DNA from: Gautieria morchelliformis
Lineage: Eukaryota; Basidiomycota; Agaricomycetes; Gomphales; Gomphaceae
Direction of reading: 5' to 3'
Assembly (NCBI GenBank): GCA_015179125.1
Contig: WHVA01000006.1
Location: 1 to 64,000, forward strand
DNA length: 64,000 nt
Shown here: positions 11,531 to 23,057 of the stretch, in pieces
How positions within the stretch are numbered: position 1 is the stretch's first letter
Layout: each line of letters begins with the position of its first letter
Position numbers and translations under genes: made by a program
Notes under the pieces: model-generated
Told to the model about the DNA's origin: nothing
Database searches by the model: none
Seen by the model: only the letters and a program-made list of their open reading frames with translations

Positions 11531-14500
11531 CTAATCATGAAAAAACTGGTAAGTATACAAATCTGTGAACTCGCTAACATAAAACTGCTTGGAACGCTCC
11601 AATGAATTCTCGGTAGTCATGGTACGATCAATCTTTTCGCCAAATCGAGGTATTAAATGGCAGCTGCGGCAAATCGATTGGACACTCACGACGGCCGCAT
11701 GGCCTTTGCCTTGGGTGGGTGACACGGTGTACATGTCTACACCAGTGGATGGTTGTCGAAACTTGGTATACCATTCAACGTACACGAGTGGGTGCGGGTA
11801 TTCGATGTGAGAGGGCAGCCGGAAGATCGTCCATACTCGCCCGATGCGATAACCTAAGTGGGTGAGCGAATCCATACACACAGAGTTATGCATCGGGACT
11901 CACCTAATGCACCAGTCTCTTGCGCATTCGTGCCATAATGGATCAGCACTGTATTGAAGTGTTCTGGGACTTCAGGGGTCCTGCCGCGGCGTGGCACTCG
12001 GGGTGTAGCTCGGACGACATCTTTGATCACGGTATCGTCAATTTGTTGGATTGAACAGAGCATAAAGCTAATGTGTTTATACATGGGGAGCCGTGTATAA
12101 ACCCTGAGATCCAAGGTACACCTGGGAAGGTAAAACCTGAGGAAAGCAGTCATCGCAGGGATAAACTCAGTTGCGCCGAATTCATTGATAATCCTCGACA
12201 CGCTGGTGTTCAGGAAGCCGGGACATTTAGCAATGTGGTATGTTCGGCCCACTGTGTCCTCTGGTCCACTTGCTGATGCTGGCGGTGTGGCAGTTGACGC
12301 TGGGATGAAACGCACCAAACGGCCAAGATTTTCCTCGCAATCTTCGTCATCCACATCAGGTTCATCTGGGGAGTGAGATGATAGGAAGCTGCTGAAGGAA
12401 TGGATTTTTTCTTGTCTAGTAAGCCATCGGGTCATCTGGATTATGAAGTCCTTACGACTGCTGGCGCGGTAACCAACTTTAGAGAAGTCGATGTGCAGTC
12501 TCTCTGGCAATTCAGTGTTGAAGCCGTCGGTGGTCCCCCGAGACATGATAGACTCAACATAGTGTTCTATCATGTGTAGCTTGGGAATTTGAAAATGATC
12601 TCGAATCTTGCTTTGTACAAAAGCTTCTTTGTAACGGTGGAAGCGGTTGAGGGCATCTTGGAGGCAGTTCAAGGTGGTAGTCGTGTGTGAGGGATATTGT
12701 GACAGGTAAACAAAATCCAGGACAGTCCGTGCCACCTTGAAAGCTTGAGGTGGGAGTGCACTGGCCATCAAGCCCACGAACACTTTCTCCATATTCTTGT
12801 ACTCCGTGCCTGACCACTGGCTGATGCTTGAGATTCCCTTCTTGAAGTGACGGACACTGGGGTGACTCGGGATGGCCTGGAAATGTGCATCAGTTTCAGG
12901 GTGAGTGGCTACCTTCATGCACCAGGAGCACAAATGGTCCTTGAATACTCCTTTGTGCAATTGGTGTAGGATGTCAGGGGTCAAGCAGTGGAAAATATCA
13001 CATGGAGGGAGAATTTCCCAGAATGGCTGCCTGACCTCACGGATGCCCACGTCGTCACGGGGACCAGCCTCATCAGCACTGTTGGTGTCGATGTGTTGCA
13101 TGTGATCTGCTGGACATCGAAAAAGGGTGCCAGAGTCGTCTGCGAAAATGGTGGCAAGGGGGTCCCCACAATCCTCAGGGTAGCACTTGCAGATTGGACA
13201 CCAGTTTTCTTTGACACAAGCAACAAGGGCCTGCTCCAGGAAATCGGCAACATAAGCAGCAAGAATCGGGAATACCTTTCGGATGCCACCATCTGCGCAA
13301 AGAATATCTACTCCACTCGCACCGGCAACGACCATCCGTGAGAGGATTGTGCGCATACAGTAGTGGAAAAGTTGCCACCCCTGGGCCTTGCGTGTGCCAG
13401 CGGAGAAGCACTTCAGCTTGGATATTGGGAGATATCCAAGGAGGATGTTCACACGTGCGGACACTTTGCGACGTGTGGCCTTTGGGATGTTCCCAATCGT
13501 CAGATACACAGGCCACGCCGCCTTGTCCCCACTGAACTGGAAGAGCCGCATCTTGTCTGAGGCCAGGATGACAGGGCATATTGTGGCCCCAGTGGGGATT
13601 TTGGACTGTGATTCGCAAGGGTGAGCTCTCAGGACCTTTATCATGATCATTGGACTTGCCTGGAGATCCCACCACCAATTGGCCATTCACATCTCATTGT
13701 AGATGTGTTCGGTCCTTTTTTTATCCTCGAAGACATGTTCTGGCACATAATGGAGCGAGTCGCAGAAGGCGGGGTTGCCCATGAGTTCATGGATGCATTC
13801 GACTGGATCCCTGTAGAACAGTTCAAGTTCTTCTGTCATATATTCCCCATTCGCATCCCTGACATCGCCATGCACCATGATAGTTTCACAAAGAAACTCT
13901 GGTCCGCCGGTGGGCAGTGTGTCGACCTTGTTGAGAAGTGTGCGCTTGTCAGTGAAAGAGGTCTGCGTGCATGTTGTCATCTAGACAGAGGTGAGTTCGT
14001 GGTTGGGCTGCAAGCCTATGGGAACTCAACTCACTATTGGCAGTTTGAGCAGTTTGTCCATGTGGTTAAAACTCATACCACTGGTCATGAGTGTCTGCGC
14101 AAGCTCCCATTCATCCTGATCCAAAAATGGCTTGTAAAGCAACTGCTCAGGGTCATGCTGCATTTCATGAAGGAGGTCGAAACGAGTGGTCCTGTGTGCA
14201 TGGACCTCACCTGCCGGTCCAGGAAATGCCTCCATATTCCTGGGGGTTTGTGGAGCAGGTCGCGTCACATCTGGTCGGTTTGTAGAGATGGAGGAAGCAA
14301 GGTCAGCTTCGATCATGGGGTGTGAGGTGGAATCTTTGTCCATGTCCATGGGATGATCCAGCTGGTCCAACATGACGTCCATGGCCTCACTCTGCCAGCC
14401 AGCAGATGGCTCATCGTCGCGTGGATGTGCTTCCGGATCAGATGGGTCATACACGCGCACTGGGCGCTGGGCTAGTGCCGCCTGATGGGCGCTCTTGCAT

Positions 14501-14682
14501 GGTGTGCGATGGGCAAGGTGCAGGCGAACACCTTGCCAGGTAGGGAGAACCTTGAAGCAGTATGGGCAGCATATTAGAGGCATGTGAGCGTGTTGTTGCA
14601 CATGCGCAAGACAGCATTTCCTTGCCCACGGGGCTTGTTTGGTCATGCAGGCCGAGGGACTCGGGCACGTGACCCTTTGCAA
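11531..14682 (-). pseudogene. Plavaka-type transposase, interrupted by one in-frame TGA
   Basis: DDE-type transposase that would excise and insert the element carrying it. Exon 1 is 14682-14035, with an N-terminal C2H2-type finger (CPYCFKVLPTWQGVRLHLAH). A 54-nt intron follows (14034-13981). Exon 2 starts at 13980 (RTLLNKVDTLPTG) and runs through a TGA at 13689-13687 into the long frame MANWWWDLQ...SGDKAAWPVYLTIGNIPK to 11904. A 50-nt intron (11903-11854, GTGAGT...TTAG) leads to exon 3, GYRIGRV...PLVYVEW...HLIPRFG...VLIHYG-type core order, ending at 11531. Both introns keep frame. The TGA lies exactly in frame between NEM and ANWWW, where tryptophan is likely. Otherwise the protein of about 1,040 residues looks complete. 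It is divergent from the DUF6532 gene 80 bp away. Confidence 0.85.
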
Positions 14683-14715
14683 CGTTGTTGATGTTTACCA
14701 ACACCACCATATCTT

Positions 14716-14757
14716 AAGAAGGAATTGCATAGAGTTCTTGATATGCGATTCCTTCTT
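14716..14757. promoter_or_regulatory. 15-bp inverted repeat in the divergent promoter
   Basis: AAGAAGGAATTGCAT (14716-14730) faces ATGCGATTCCTTCTT (14743-14757); the arms differ at one base, a T against C in a CpG. The 80-bp gap between the transposase and DUF6532 start codons contains little else, so this may be a shared operator or transposase site. Confidence 0.5.
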
Positions 14758-14762
14758 TCCCC

Positions 14763-17019
14763 ATGCCCATCAACCGAACCATGCCTCGCCAATCAATGCA
14801 CACACAACCACGTAATGTAAGCCATTATTCACCTCTTCTACATCCCTCATGTCTCATTTATGTCATGCACCTCGTGCACCAGTTCGCACAGCCGCTCAAC
14901 AGGGACATGAGCATCCAGTCCAACATGGGAGCTTCTCTGTCCCACCCGCTAGCTCGGCCCATCACTGGCGACCTTCAAGGGCCTCCCAAGTCGAGAGGCA
15001 AACACGCCGACCGCCATATCTCCCAGAAAGGGCAAGACATGTGTAAGTAACGTCCCCTGTCACATCTTCCTTTACCGTCCGCTCACACATCCTTCAGGGG
15101 AGCAATTAGAAGCCTCCAGGCTCCGCCGAGAGAAGCTTGCCAATACTCAGCAGCGCAAGGAGCACCAGCAAGACGTGACAAAGGATCCCTGAGCCTCCCA
15201 ATCATCATGACCTTCCTCTTGGAAGGTCCTGATAGAGGACTCAGACCCTGACACGGATTCAGAGTCCCATGCGTGCAAAAGATGACCCCTTCCGCGTGTC
15301 CATGACGACGACGAGGAATGCGCCATGAATGTCGATATCAATGACAATGGCATTGATCAACCTCGTGCGTTCAATGATGAGCTCAGTGTCCAGGCTGACA
15401 ACGCCTCAGAAACCTCTGACATTCATTCTGAGGGTGCACCTGAGTCCTCAACGGAATCAGAGGAGGACGAGCTTGAACTCGTCCCTCCTACTGGTAATTC
15501 TCCTATCCTCATGTTATGTACTGCCTAATTCCTGGACTCCCAGTATCTACCAAAGCTCCATCAGGATGACACCATGTCCAGTTCTCTTCGGTCACCGTGA
15601 CCCTGCCAACAAAAGTGAAGGTACATACGGGGAACCCCGCCCCCAAGCACACGATGGCCCCGGTGCCACCACTTCGCTCTATCATGAACACGCAATCACC
15701 AGGCCTGCATGATCACCAATTGCTGGAACTGAGCTCCTCAACTGGTATGCCCAGTTCCCCCTCTGTTCACGCAGCCCACCATCAGCCCCTTTGCTCATTG
15801 TTCACCTTCATCTCACACTGCTCACTGCTATCCACAGGGACCCGTGGGGTCACAATGGGTGAAAGGCCCACAAGTGACAGGCATGCACCAGGTGCACACA
15901 CAACAGCACACACCACCATCCGAGCCAGAAGCCCCCCCTAACTGGTTGCCTCCGGTCATCCGCTGAACCAGCACCCCCATTCCAGGACGCCATTCTAAGG
16001 TGAAACTCACCGATTTCGATGCTGAGTACCATGCAACCATCAACCTCGCATGCCGGTTCTACCGCGTCATTCTGTGCACAGAGGACCCTTTCCCACTTGG
16101 TCATGACCAAGACGGGTACCTTCGCGAGGCCTGGTCCCTCGCGTGCAAGGAGCACCAGGTAGAACTTGGAGCAGACAGTGCAGCATTTAACCTTGTGAGT
16201 ACACATTTGACCATGCTATCACTCCCGGTTACCCTCGTGCCCGTAGATCAGGCAACGTGGCAGTCAGGTCCGTGGTGAGGTCAAGCGCAACGCATGACCT
16301 GTCACCACCTTGCACTATGGCTTCAGCTCTAGCCCGGATAGTGCACACCAGAGCCAGATGACCACCCTAGCCCAGACACTCACCAACAAGCATACCCTGG
16401 TATACCGGGTATGTTTATATGTTAGTCCAGTATCCTCACTAACCTATTATCAGGATCATGAGGCCCGCAAAGGCCTTTTCGAGACCCCCTGCCTCATCCA
16501 CATTCTGCAAACCCAATGGTTTGCCAACCCTCATGACGAAGGTGTGGCTTTCCATCTCTACTTCAACCCCATTCCTCTGCCAACCATGGCCCTCGTGTTC
16601 ACGGCTGTGAGTCCATTCCTATACCTGAATACGAATGGCCATGCTGACTCAGCGTACAGATTGACAACTGCATCGACGAGTGGAAGGACGGCCAGTTGAA
16701 GGCCGTGGACTTCACTGAAAAATCATACCATGAAAAGTACCTGGCCCATCTCATGAACCTCAAGGGATGGAGGGGACACCGCGCAAGGCAAGCATCTGCT
16801 GGCGCGCATGCAGCAACGCTTACATGACGAGGCACGGTGAGTATTCTCTCCAGATAACATATTGACCCTGTTATTCAAGTTGTTTCTAGCACCCATTTGG
16901 GAGCTGGCGTTCTTCAGGAGGAGGGACAGCTATCTGGGCTTATGAATGATGATTTCGACGAGGCCGCATGGGAGGCAGCAGGGGACTCGGAAGAGGAGCG
17001 CGAGGCAGCCCATGCGTAA
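14763..17019 (+). pseudogene. DUF6532 protein carried by the Plavaka element, decayed
   Basis: Basidiomycete protein family of unknown function. Exons: 14763-14816, 14883-15042, 15098-15493, about 15544-15744, about 15838-16194, 16247-16408, 16454-16606, 16660-16836 and 16890-17019 (TAA). Family landmarks are the charged N-terminus (EQLEASRLRREKLANTQQRK), then KLTDFDAEYHATINLACRFY, LREAWSLACKEH, GSQVRGEVKR, LHYGF, QTQWFANPHDEGVAFH, YFNPIPLPTMALVFTA and IDNCIDEWKDGQ. In-frame TGA codons lie at 15190, 15208, 15283, 15964 and 16295, and possibly 15567. A one-base frameshift near 16770 precedes LLARMQQRLHDEAR. The TGA at 16295 sits where the family usually has arginine. Its place between the inverted ends makes it cargo of the transposon. 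Confidence 0.75.
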
Positions 17020-17472
17020 GTGGCACATATTGCCCTGGCCCGGGGGGTTAGACTGAGGCGGCAGTGCCCAAAGAGAGAAGCAGATACTCTTATATGTACG
17101 ACTGATCCCCTATATATTACATGCAAATGATATCCAAATCATATTCTGTGCTGTGTCCGTTATGTCAATTCACTGCGAAGCAGGGTTTCGAAAACAGCGC
17201 AGGCTACCTGACACCCCTCTGTGTATATAGTGCCTGTATCGCTATTGTGCGCTATGAATTCCTCACCCGATAGCTCTCCAGCGCGTGTACGGCAGAGTAC
17301 CTAGCGCTATGGGGGCGCTATGGGGGGATAAGCTCGCCCTATGGTGCGCTATGGGGGATATGAACAGGTACGGGGAGGCTATGCCGCGGTTCATATACCG
17401 GGGTAACCATTCGCTCTATGTGCACTATTTTGCCTATGAAATCCTATCTATACATTGCTTTTTTTCCTGATG
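17020..17472. repeat. Plavaka right subterminal region with CGCTATGGGG repeats
   Basis: Between 17309 and 17365 the motif GCGCTATGGGGG or a close form occurs four times, with another CGCTATG at 17250. Subterminal repeats of this kind bind transposase in CACTA-like elements. The region ends in the inverted end TTTTTCCTGATG. Confidence 0.55.
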
Positions 17473-17477
17473 TGAAT

Positions 17478-18596
17478 GTGTCAAAAGAGTAGCAGAGGGG
17501 CATACACCAGAGAATAACATGATACTCACATCTAATTGATAGAAATCTTAAATATCTTGCGAAACACGTCAGGGAGAGCGGCGGTGGGGTGTCGCTTTTT
17601 AGTGCTTCCCTGCTCGTCTGAGCATGACAAAGCATTGTATATGCGATAGCATTAATTGACTGTTTCTGACTGCGCACCATCTGCATCTGACCTAGCACTG
17701 ACCGGGCGTATAAAGGGCAAGCAGAACACTTGACAGAAGCAGGATGATGGGCAACTGCTACACAGGTGCCTGAGACTTATCTGGAACTAATGGAGGGTTT
17801 GGGCGTACCACCCTGAGACGGACTCTGTGTGAGATGTGAGAGGGAGCTGAAGAACTTGAATCTGTCAAGGTGTGAACCCTAAGTCCGACGCTGACCAAGT
17901 TTGAGGCTGAGGCCCGGGGCAAGGTCCGAGGTCAAGGAGTGATGTTGGAGGGGTGCGGTGTAAGGTGACCATCAGCCATATGACAGACTGAGGTAGTAGA
18001 CAGGGAGAAAGGGACTCTGTATTGCTAATCTAACTAGACCCACTATAACTCTGAGAACAATAGCATGGCATGACATGACATCATATCACAAGATAAGAGA
18101 AACACATAATCTCCAACTAGAGAGCATAGCTCTCTTACATCTTGTTAAGACTATGTGTTGTACTGTAGTTCGGCTCTAAACCAGAGCCGAACTGGGATCT
18201 CAGAACAGAGGGCTTGGCTTCAACCTCGTGGATCGCACCCACTCAGTGTTCCACCCTAATTTCCGGAACAGGCTCAGCTATAAGCTGAGGATGGAAACAA
18301 TATCAAGCAGAGGGGTTTAGTGTATGAGGAGCTAAGTTGATATCTGAACTGAGGAACTATGATACATGACTGGGGGGTTTATATAGTAAAGTAATATGCA
18401 GGGTCAAGAGGATCAATGATTGGAACAACAGACAGGGGGAACAAAGGGTTGGATATATGGGGAGCTAACTAGGAAGGGAAATCAGGGGTGATGGAAAGGT
18501 ATGAAGAGAACCCAAGGAAGCCGAGTGAAACCCAAGGATCCCAAGCAAGTACCAAAGCCGAGGCTTCGGGACCAGACTTGGGAATGGACCATAACA
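17478..18596 (-). mobile_element. LTR of a minus-oriented gypsy remnant (repeat R1)
   Basis: On the minus strand it starts TGTTATGGTCC (18596) and ends CTACTCTTTTGACA (17478), so it has TG...CA ends. Just outside the start, minus-strand GGGGGAGGTAC is a good polypurine tract, marking this as a 3' LTR. Related copies lie at 19441-19971 (opposite orientation) and 28497-29067. Confidence 0.6.
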
Positions 18597-18731
18597 GTAC
18601 CTCCCCCTTATCGCCGAACCCATGAGGCCATAAGCTAGATCCTGGAGATCTCCGGGTCAGGAAGGTTACATAGGCTTTGTTTCGCGTCCTGCTTCTTGCC
18701 TTCTCCCATCATCATCAGAACTTCGCGAATC

Positions 18732-18821
18732 ATGTCAGATGCGCATGAAGCTCCCATCAACGAAATCGATGAGCTTTCCGCAGAACTTGCACAAGCTGAA
18801 CGTGAGGCAGAAGAGTGCTGA
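18732..18821 (+). pseudogene. antisense ORF start next to the LTR, coiled-coil type
   Basis: A frame starting MSDAHEAPINEIDELSAEL runs antisense to the retroelement that owns the 17478-18596 LTR. It stops at a TGA (18819-18821) and continues in frame with KALMEKQQLRQEHLRK. The charged, heptad-like sequence suggests a coiled coil. Its place beside the polypurine tract matches the antisense ORFs in gypsy elements I and III. Confidence 0.4.
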
Positions 18822-19440
18822 AAGGCTTTGATGGAGAAACAGCAACTTAGGCAAGAGCACCTCAGGAAGCCAGAAAGGGGGAAGGGGTAAGGCAGAACGG
18901 ATGAAGGAGGATGAAGAGACAAGGTAGAAAATAAACATGTAACACTTGGGTGGTCCTCTGGCAGGCTATTAATTAAGCTTTGTCTTTCCTGCAACTTAAT
19001 ATCAGGCTGCTGGTTTAGGACACCAGATAGGCAACCCTTGTCTCTTTTGTGGCCTCAAGTGTCTTGGCCATATGGGAGGAATACTATTAGGACCTGGCCT
19101 CTGGTTGGCTACCTACCAGGAATACCCTTTTGCTGCCTCCCAGGACTCATGCTAGCCTGGCCCTAGCCCGAGCCCGAGCCTGTCCCTGAGTTTGAGCATA
19201 TGGTCATTTCCTTATTTGTCTCTTTCCATTATACCTTGCATACCTTAGTTAGTTAGTTAGTCATGTCTTGCCTCCTCCGTATCCCTGCATATGCTCACAC
19301 CATGTATAAGCCCACCTGTATGCTTCCATATTCCTTAGTCTGAAAATCAACTGAAGTTGCATAACATTGTGGTCCTTAGTTAGTTTCTAAGCTTTGCCCC
19401 TTGATTTATAACCTCGCCTCTTATTTCTTTATCTACAAAA
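18822..19440. other. no recognisable gene
   Basis: Low-complexity and pyrimidine-rich stretches between two inverted LTR copies. No conserved frame was found beyond the short antisense ORF continuation. Confidence 0.4.
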
Positions 19441-19971
19441 TTGGGACAAGCATGTAGGGCCAGTGGAGCACATAAGCTGAAGCCAAGTCCCCTTCCGACC
19501 ATTCCCCTCCAACCTCGCCCCTGTCCTCAGCTCCAAGCTTGGTCAGCCTCACCCTCAGGGTTTGCACCTTGACAGATTTGAGTTCTTAAGCTCCCTCTTG
19601 CATCTCACACAGAGTCCAGCTTGGGGTGTTACACCCTTCCCAAACCCTCCTTAGTTCCAGATAAGTGTCAGGCACCTGTGTAGCAGTTGCAAATCATCCC
19701 GCTATCCGAGTCTGTCAAGTGTTCTGCTTGCCCTCTATACGCCCGGTCAGCGCTAGGTCAGATGCAGATGGTGCGCAGTCAGAAACAGTCAATTAATGCT
19801 ATCGCATATACAATGCTTTGTCGTGCTCAGACGAGCAGGGAAGCACTAGAAAGCGACACCCCACCGCCGCTCTCCCTGACGTGTTTCGCAAGATATTTAA
19901 GATTTCTATCAATTAGATGTGAGTATCATGGTATTCTCTGGTATATGTCCCTCTGCTACTCTTTTGACACA
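19441..19971 (+). repeat. partial LTR copy (repeat R2), inverted relative to R1
   Basis: Matches 17478-18010 in reverse and ends TACTCTTTTGACA. It lies directly after copy B of the 7TM block, the same relation that R1 had to copy A before the transposon insertion. Confidence 0.65.
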
Positions 19972-20209
19972 TCCACCTCGGGTAACTACCTTGAATAGAA
20001 GCTCGCTGCTTCCTCTAGGACCCTAACGGTGGTCCAGAACCTGCATAAGTCACAATACCATGACAATGCAACCCGAAAGTTGCCACTGAACTCCCGATAT
20101 GTGCGGGGCCACAGATATATAAAGAAGAACCACAGGATACAACATGAGACTAAACTAATAGCATACGTTGTGACCATAACAGATTGTCAACGCAAATTGA
20201 AAAGAAACC

Positions 20210-22015
20210 CTACAGGGGCAAACAGCCATCGGTACTCTTCGTTTCTTGTTTAATATCCAATACGCTATCGCCGGAGACCACACTCTCGTGATCGACAACC
20301 TCTCCGCACGCATTGGATTCCCTTGGTGTGACTCGAGGAGACCCTCTGCGACGGCACATCGAAATAGCGAGAGTGGGATTGAACCACCTCCAAAACATCA
20401 AGGCGTCAAGGAACTCCTGATATAGCAGTTTCAGCTATGGAATTAATACAACAACAATGCTCACCTTGCTAGTGCCAAAGATAAGAAAAGCAACGAGAGG
20501 GGCTATGACAATTGGAGCTCATGAGTACTAGTACAGTCGCAATAGCGCGATGAGGGTCAAAACGCACTTCCTGCCTGCAGCATGTCTACCCACACAGGCA
20601 TGAAATAGGCTATGACATTTGGAGCAGGTGAGTACTGGAACGGTCGCTATAGCGTGAGGAGGGCCACAACGCACTTGGGACTTCAAAATGGTCCTCCCCT
20701 CTAAGGTCAGACAAACTAAATATATCAGGGCCACTAGTAAGGACATGAATTCCCTGAGCGTTAAGCATGGTTGTCACATAGGCTCTTTCATGGTGGCAAG
20801 AGTGGATATCAATGCAAATGATCAGACACGGGACACGGAGACAGTATATGAGGAAAGGGAACATACACAGCGACCACAAGGCGATACGCGCAAAAGATGA
20901 TGACACGAAAGGTAACAGGGAGTGGTACTCCAAGTGCCTTCCCTCCAGTCCGTTGAAAAAACCGCCAATGGCGGTACAAAATGTGGATTATGCATGCTTT
21001 GAGACCGATTAGAGAAGCAACACAGTGAGGGTCTACTTACCATCAAATATGAGAGTGACAATCAAGATGGAGAACAATACGGTGTACTGAGGGATAAGGC
21101 TGTGGAGATCGTAGTCGGTTTGCAAAGTCTAGATGAAGGCATAGAAAGTACTCACAAGGCGTGATGATGAGAGATGCCACTGTGGAGGTCGTAGTCGGTT
21201 TTCAAAGTCTAGATGAAGGCATGGAAAGTGCTGACAAGGCGTTCTCTTCAAGTAACATACAATAAAAGCTCATCTGAGAGGCAAGTAAGCCTCCAGGTCG
21301 AACCTGAAAATAGATTCAAAATCAGAGGCGTCTGAGCCTTAGCCGTAGAAGCAATGAGGTCTGACGAATATAACGCTAGCGCCGAGAGCCGGCAACGAGA
21401 ACGCCAGTAGAGCCACGTAAGGCGCTGCTAGAAGCTGTTGTAGCGAAGAAAGGGTTCATAAATACCGATGACAGGTGATGACAAATGAGATCTACCGTAG
21501 CTCTCGTCCATCGAATTTGTCTAGGACTACGAGGCCCATGAATAGCAGCTCTGAAATCCAACCAAAGCTACGTGTGTCTGGATTATGTCCTGGTCATGAC
21601 GATAGAAAAACATAGCTACCTGAACAATCAATGCACACATGGCTGTATCTGTCATCGCCTGAGCTCCGGAGACCAGTGCTGCCTGGTTCAAGCACTCCTG
21701 GCCGGAGTGGATGAATGGAAGAGGGGGCCCAGAAATTGAATTTGCTTGTCCCAAACGGTATAGTCTGCCGTATCCCGTAGTGAAGTGATGTGACCCGAAA
21801 TACGACAAGAATTTGACTCACCCGACAGAGAAGGTTATGCTGGAAAATATCCACGTCAAGCAAAAGTTAAGGAATGTCAGATCCCGTTGCGCAGTTCTGG
21901 AAAAGATAGAGAAAAGGAGGAGGATGGGAAGTCCAATGTGGCCGCCGATTAGCTGTAGCACACGGTATATGGCCTGCTGTTGCCTCAGCTCTGCAAAAGA
22001 TCCGGGAAAAGCAGA
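20210..22015 (-). CDS. 7TM receptor-like membrane protein, copy B (possibly decayed)
   Basis: Same gene as copy A in reverse orientation: first helix exon near 22013 (IYRA/IGGHIGLPILLLFSIFSK region), DQECLNQAALVSGAQAMTD near 21690, the ALLAFSLPALGA helix near 21390, a last exon LMFWRWFNPTLAISMCRRRG near 20390 and a TAG after CLPL at 20210. Some exon boundaries could not be fixed, and 20-100 bp differences from copies A and C suggest it may be non-functional. Confidence 0.45.
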
Positions 22016-22111
22016 TGAAGAAGGCAGGAAGGAAATTAATCAGTATCACAAACGTTCATCTGATCGATTCATAAGGTCCAGGAAAGTCGAGGCATTCTGT
22101 GTGAACAGGAG

Positions 22112-22312
22112 TTGCACGTTGTCAACACTGCGGCCATCAAAATGGCACAAGGCTATTTGGACTACGGCTACATGTCAGACGCTTCTGCAGTGGTAAACCC
22201 AACTGACAAGGTTACAGTTTATTTTATACTGTGCCAATGCCTGGAAAAGGGGACTTTCATGGTCCATGTCGCACAAGGACCTAAGCGCAATGGCCTGGAT
22301 TCCATCGGTTGA
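22112..22312 (+). CDS. conserved short antisense ORF, copy B
   Basis: A 66-codon frame related to 1488-1685 (-): KMAQGYLDYGYMSDASAVV. It is open from ATG to TGA. Function unknown; see copy A. Confidence 0.3.
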   Translation: MHVVNTAAIKMAQGYLDYGYMSDASAVVNPTDKVTVYFILCQCLEKGTFMVHVAQGPKRNGLDSIG

Positions 22313-23057
22313 GCAGCAGCCACACAAGGCCGAACATGGATTAGGGGACTCCAGTTGACACTTCGTCAGTGCTAGCTCCTATTTTCAGTTGAACTTTCAT
22401 AGTGATTGAACAGTTCACCTGTAACATCATTGACCCATTGGCAAGAGGGGCCGACAATGGAATGGTTGGAAGAGGCCCCTCAGGCTTGACTGACCGCAGA
22501 CATCAGTTCTCCGCGCAAGGCCTCGGATAGTATACTTACTGATTTCACATGTGGCAGCAGAGATGAAGAGTAGACTCAGAGCAATCCCGAGCATTGTCGC
22601 GAGTACAGAGAAAAATTCGACGTAACAGAATCTGTGATTGACTCCGCCTAGCTGAACTGTAAGACTGGCCCGTTCGGTTATAAGAGTGGGGTCCACGAAC
22701 ACCATCAAAATTACCTCGCGGGCCGCGGCCACAGGCGAGGCTGAGGGGGAACTGAGGAATCCATGGTGAAGCAGTCGAACGCGCTAAATTCATTCCCAAC
22801 GGCGATATGACTCTCAGATCTCAGATCCGCTCGTCTGAAATAGGGTAAGTTTTGCTTGCTTTTAGATTCATAGAACGGCCCACACCTCAGCCCCAGTGGA
22901 AATCGGCTCGAATTAGGGCTGCGTGTAGCTGTAAATAGCTGTAGGTACCGGTGACCCACCGATGCACGAAATCTATTTTAACAAAAGTCCGTCGACGCTT
23001 TCAGCGCTAATCAACTAAGAAATATTCTTCTGCTTGGCACCATACTCGATCGACGTA

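Larger units (their letters stand above)
3908..17472. mobile_element. Plavaka-type DNA transposon with a nested KDZ element
   Basis: The left end reads CATCAGGAAAAA and the right end is its reverse complement (TTTTTCCTGATG at 17461-17472), giving 12-bp inverted ends. The flanks duplicate TG or GTG. Copy B gives an empty-site comparison: it passes from ACCCGAGG directly to GGATGTGTCAAAAG, which in copy A are the two sides of this insertion. Without the nested KDZ element (3921-11169 plus one target copy) it is about 6.3 kb. It carries a transposase (-) and a DUF6532 gene (+), transcribed away from each other. Plavaka elements are CACTA-like. Both genes are broken, so this copy is not autonomous. 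Confidence 0.75.

Noticed and set aside
11327-17233. CACTA...TAGTG as Plavaka ends
   Set aside because: These matches are only 5-7 bp without a target duplication; the CATCAGGAAAAA ends with an empty site in copy B are better supported.
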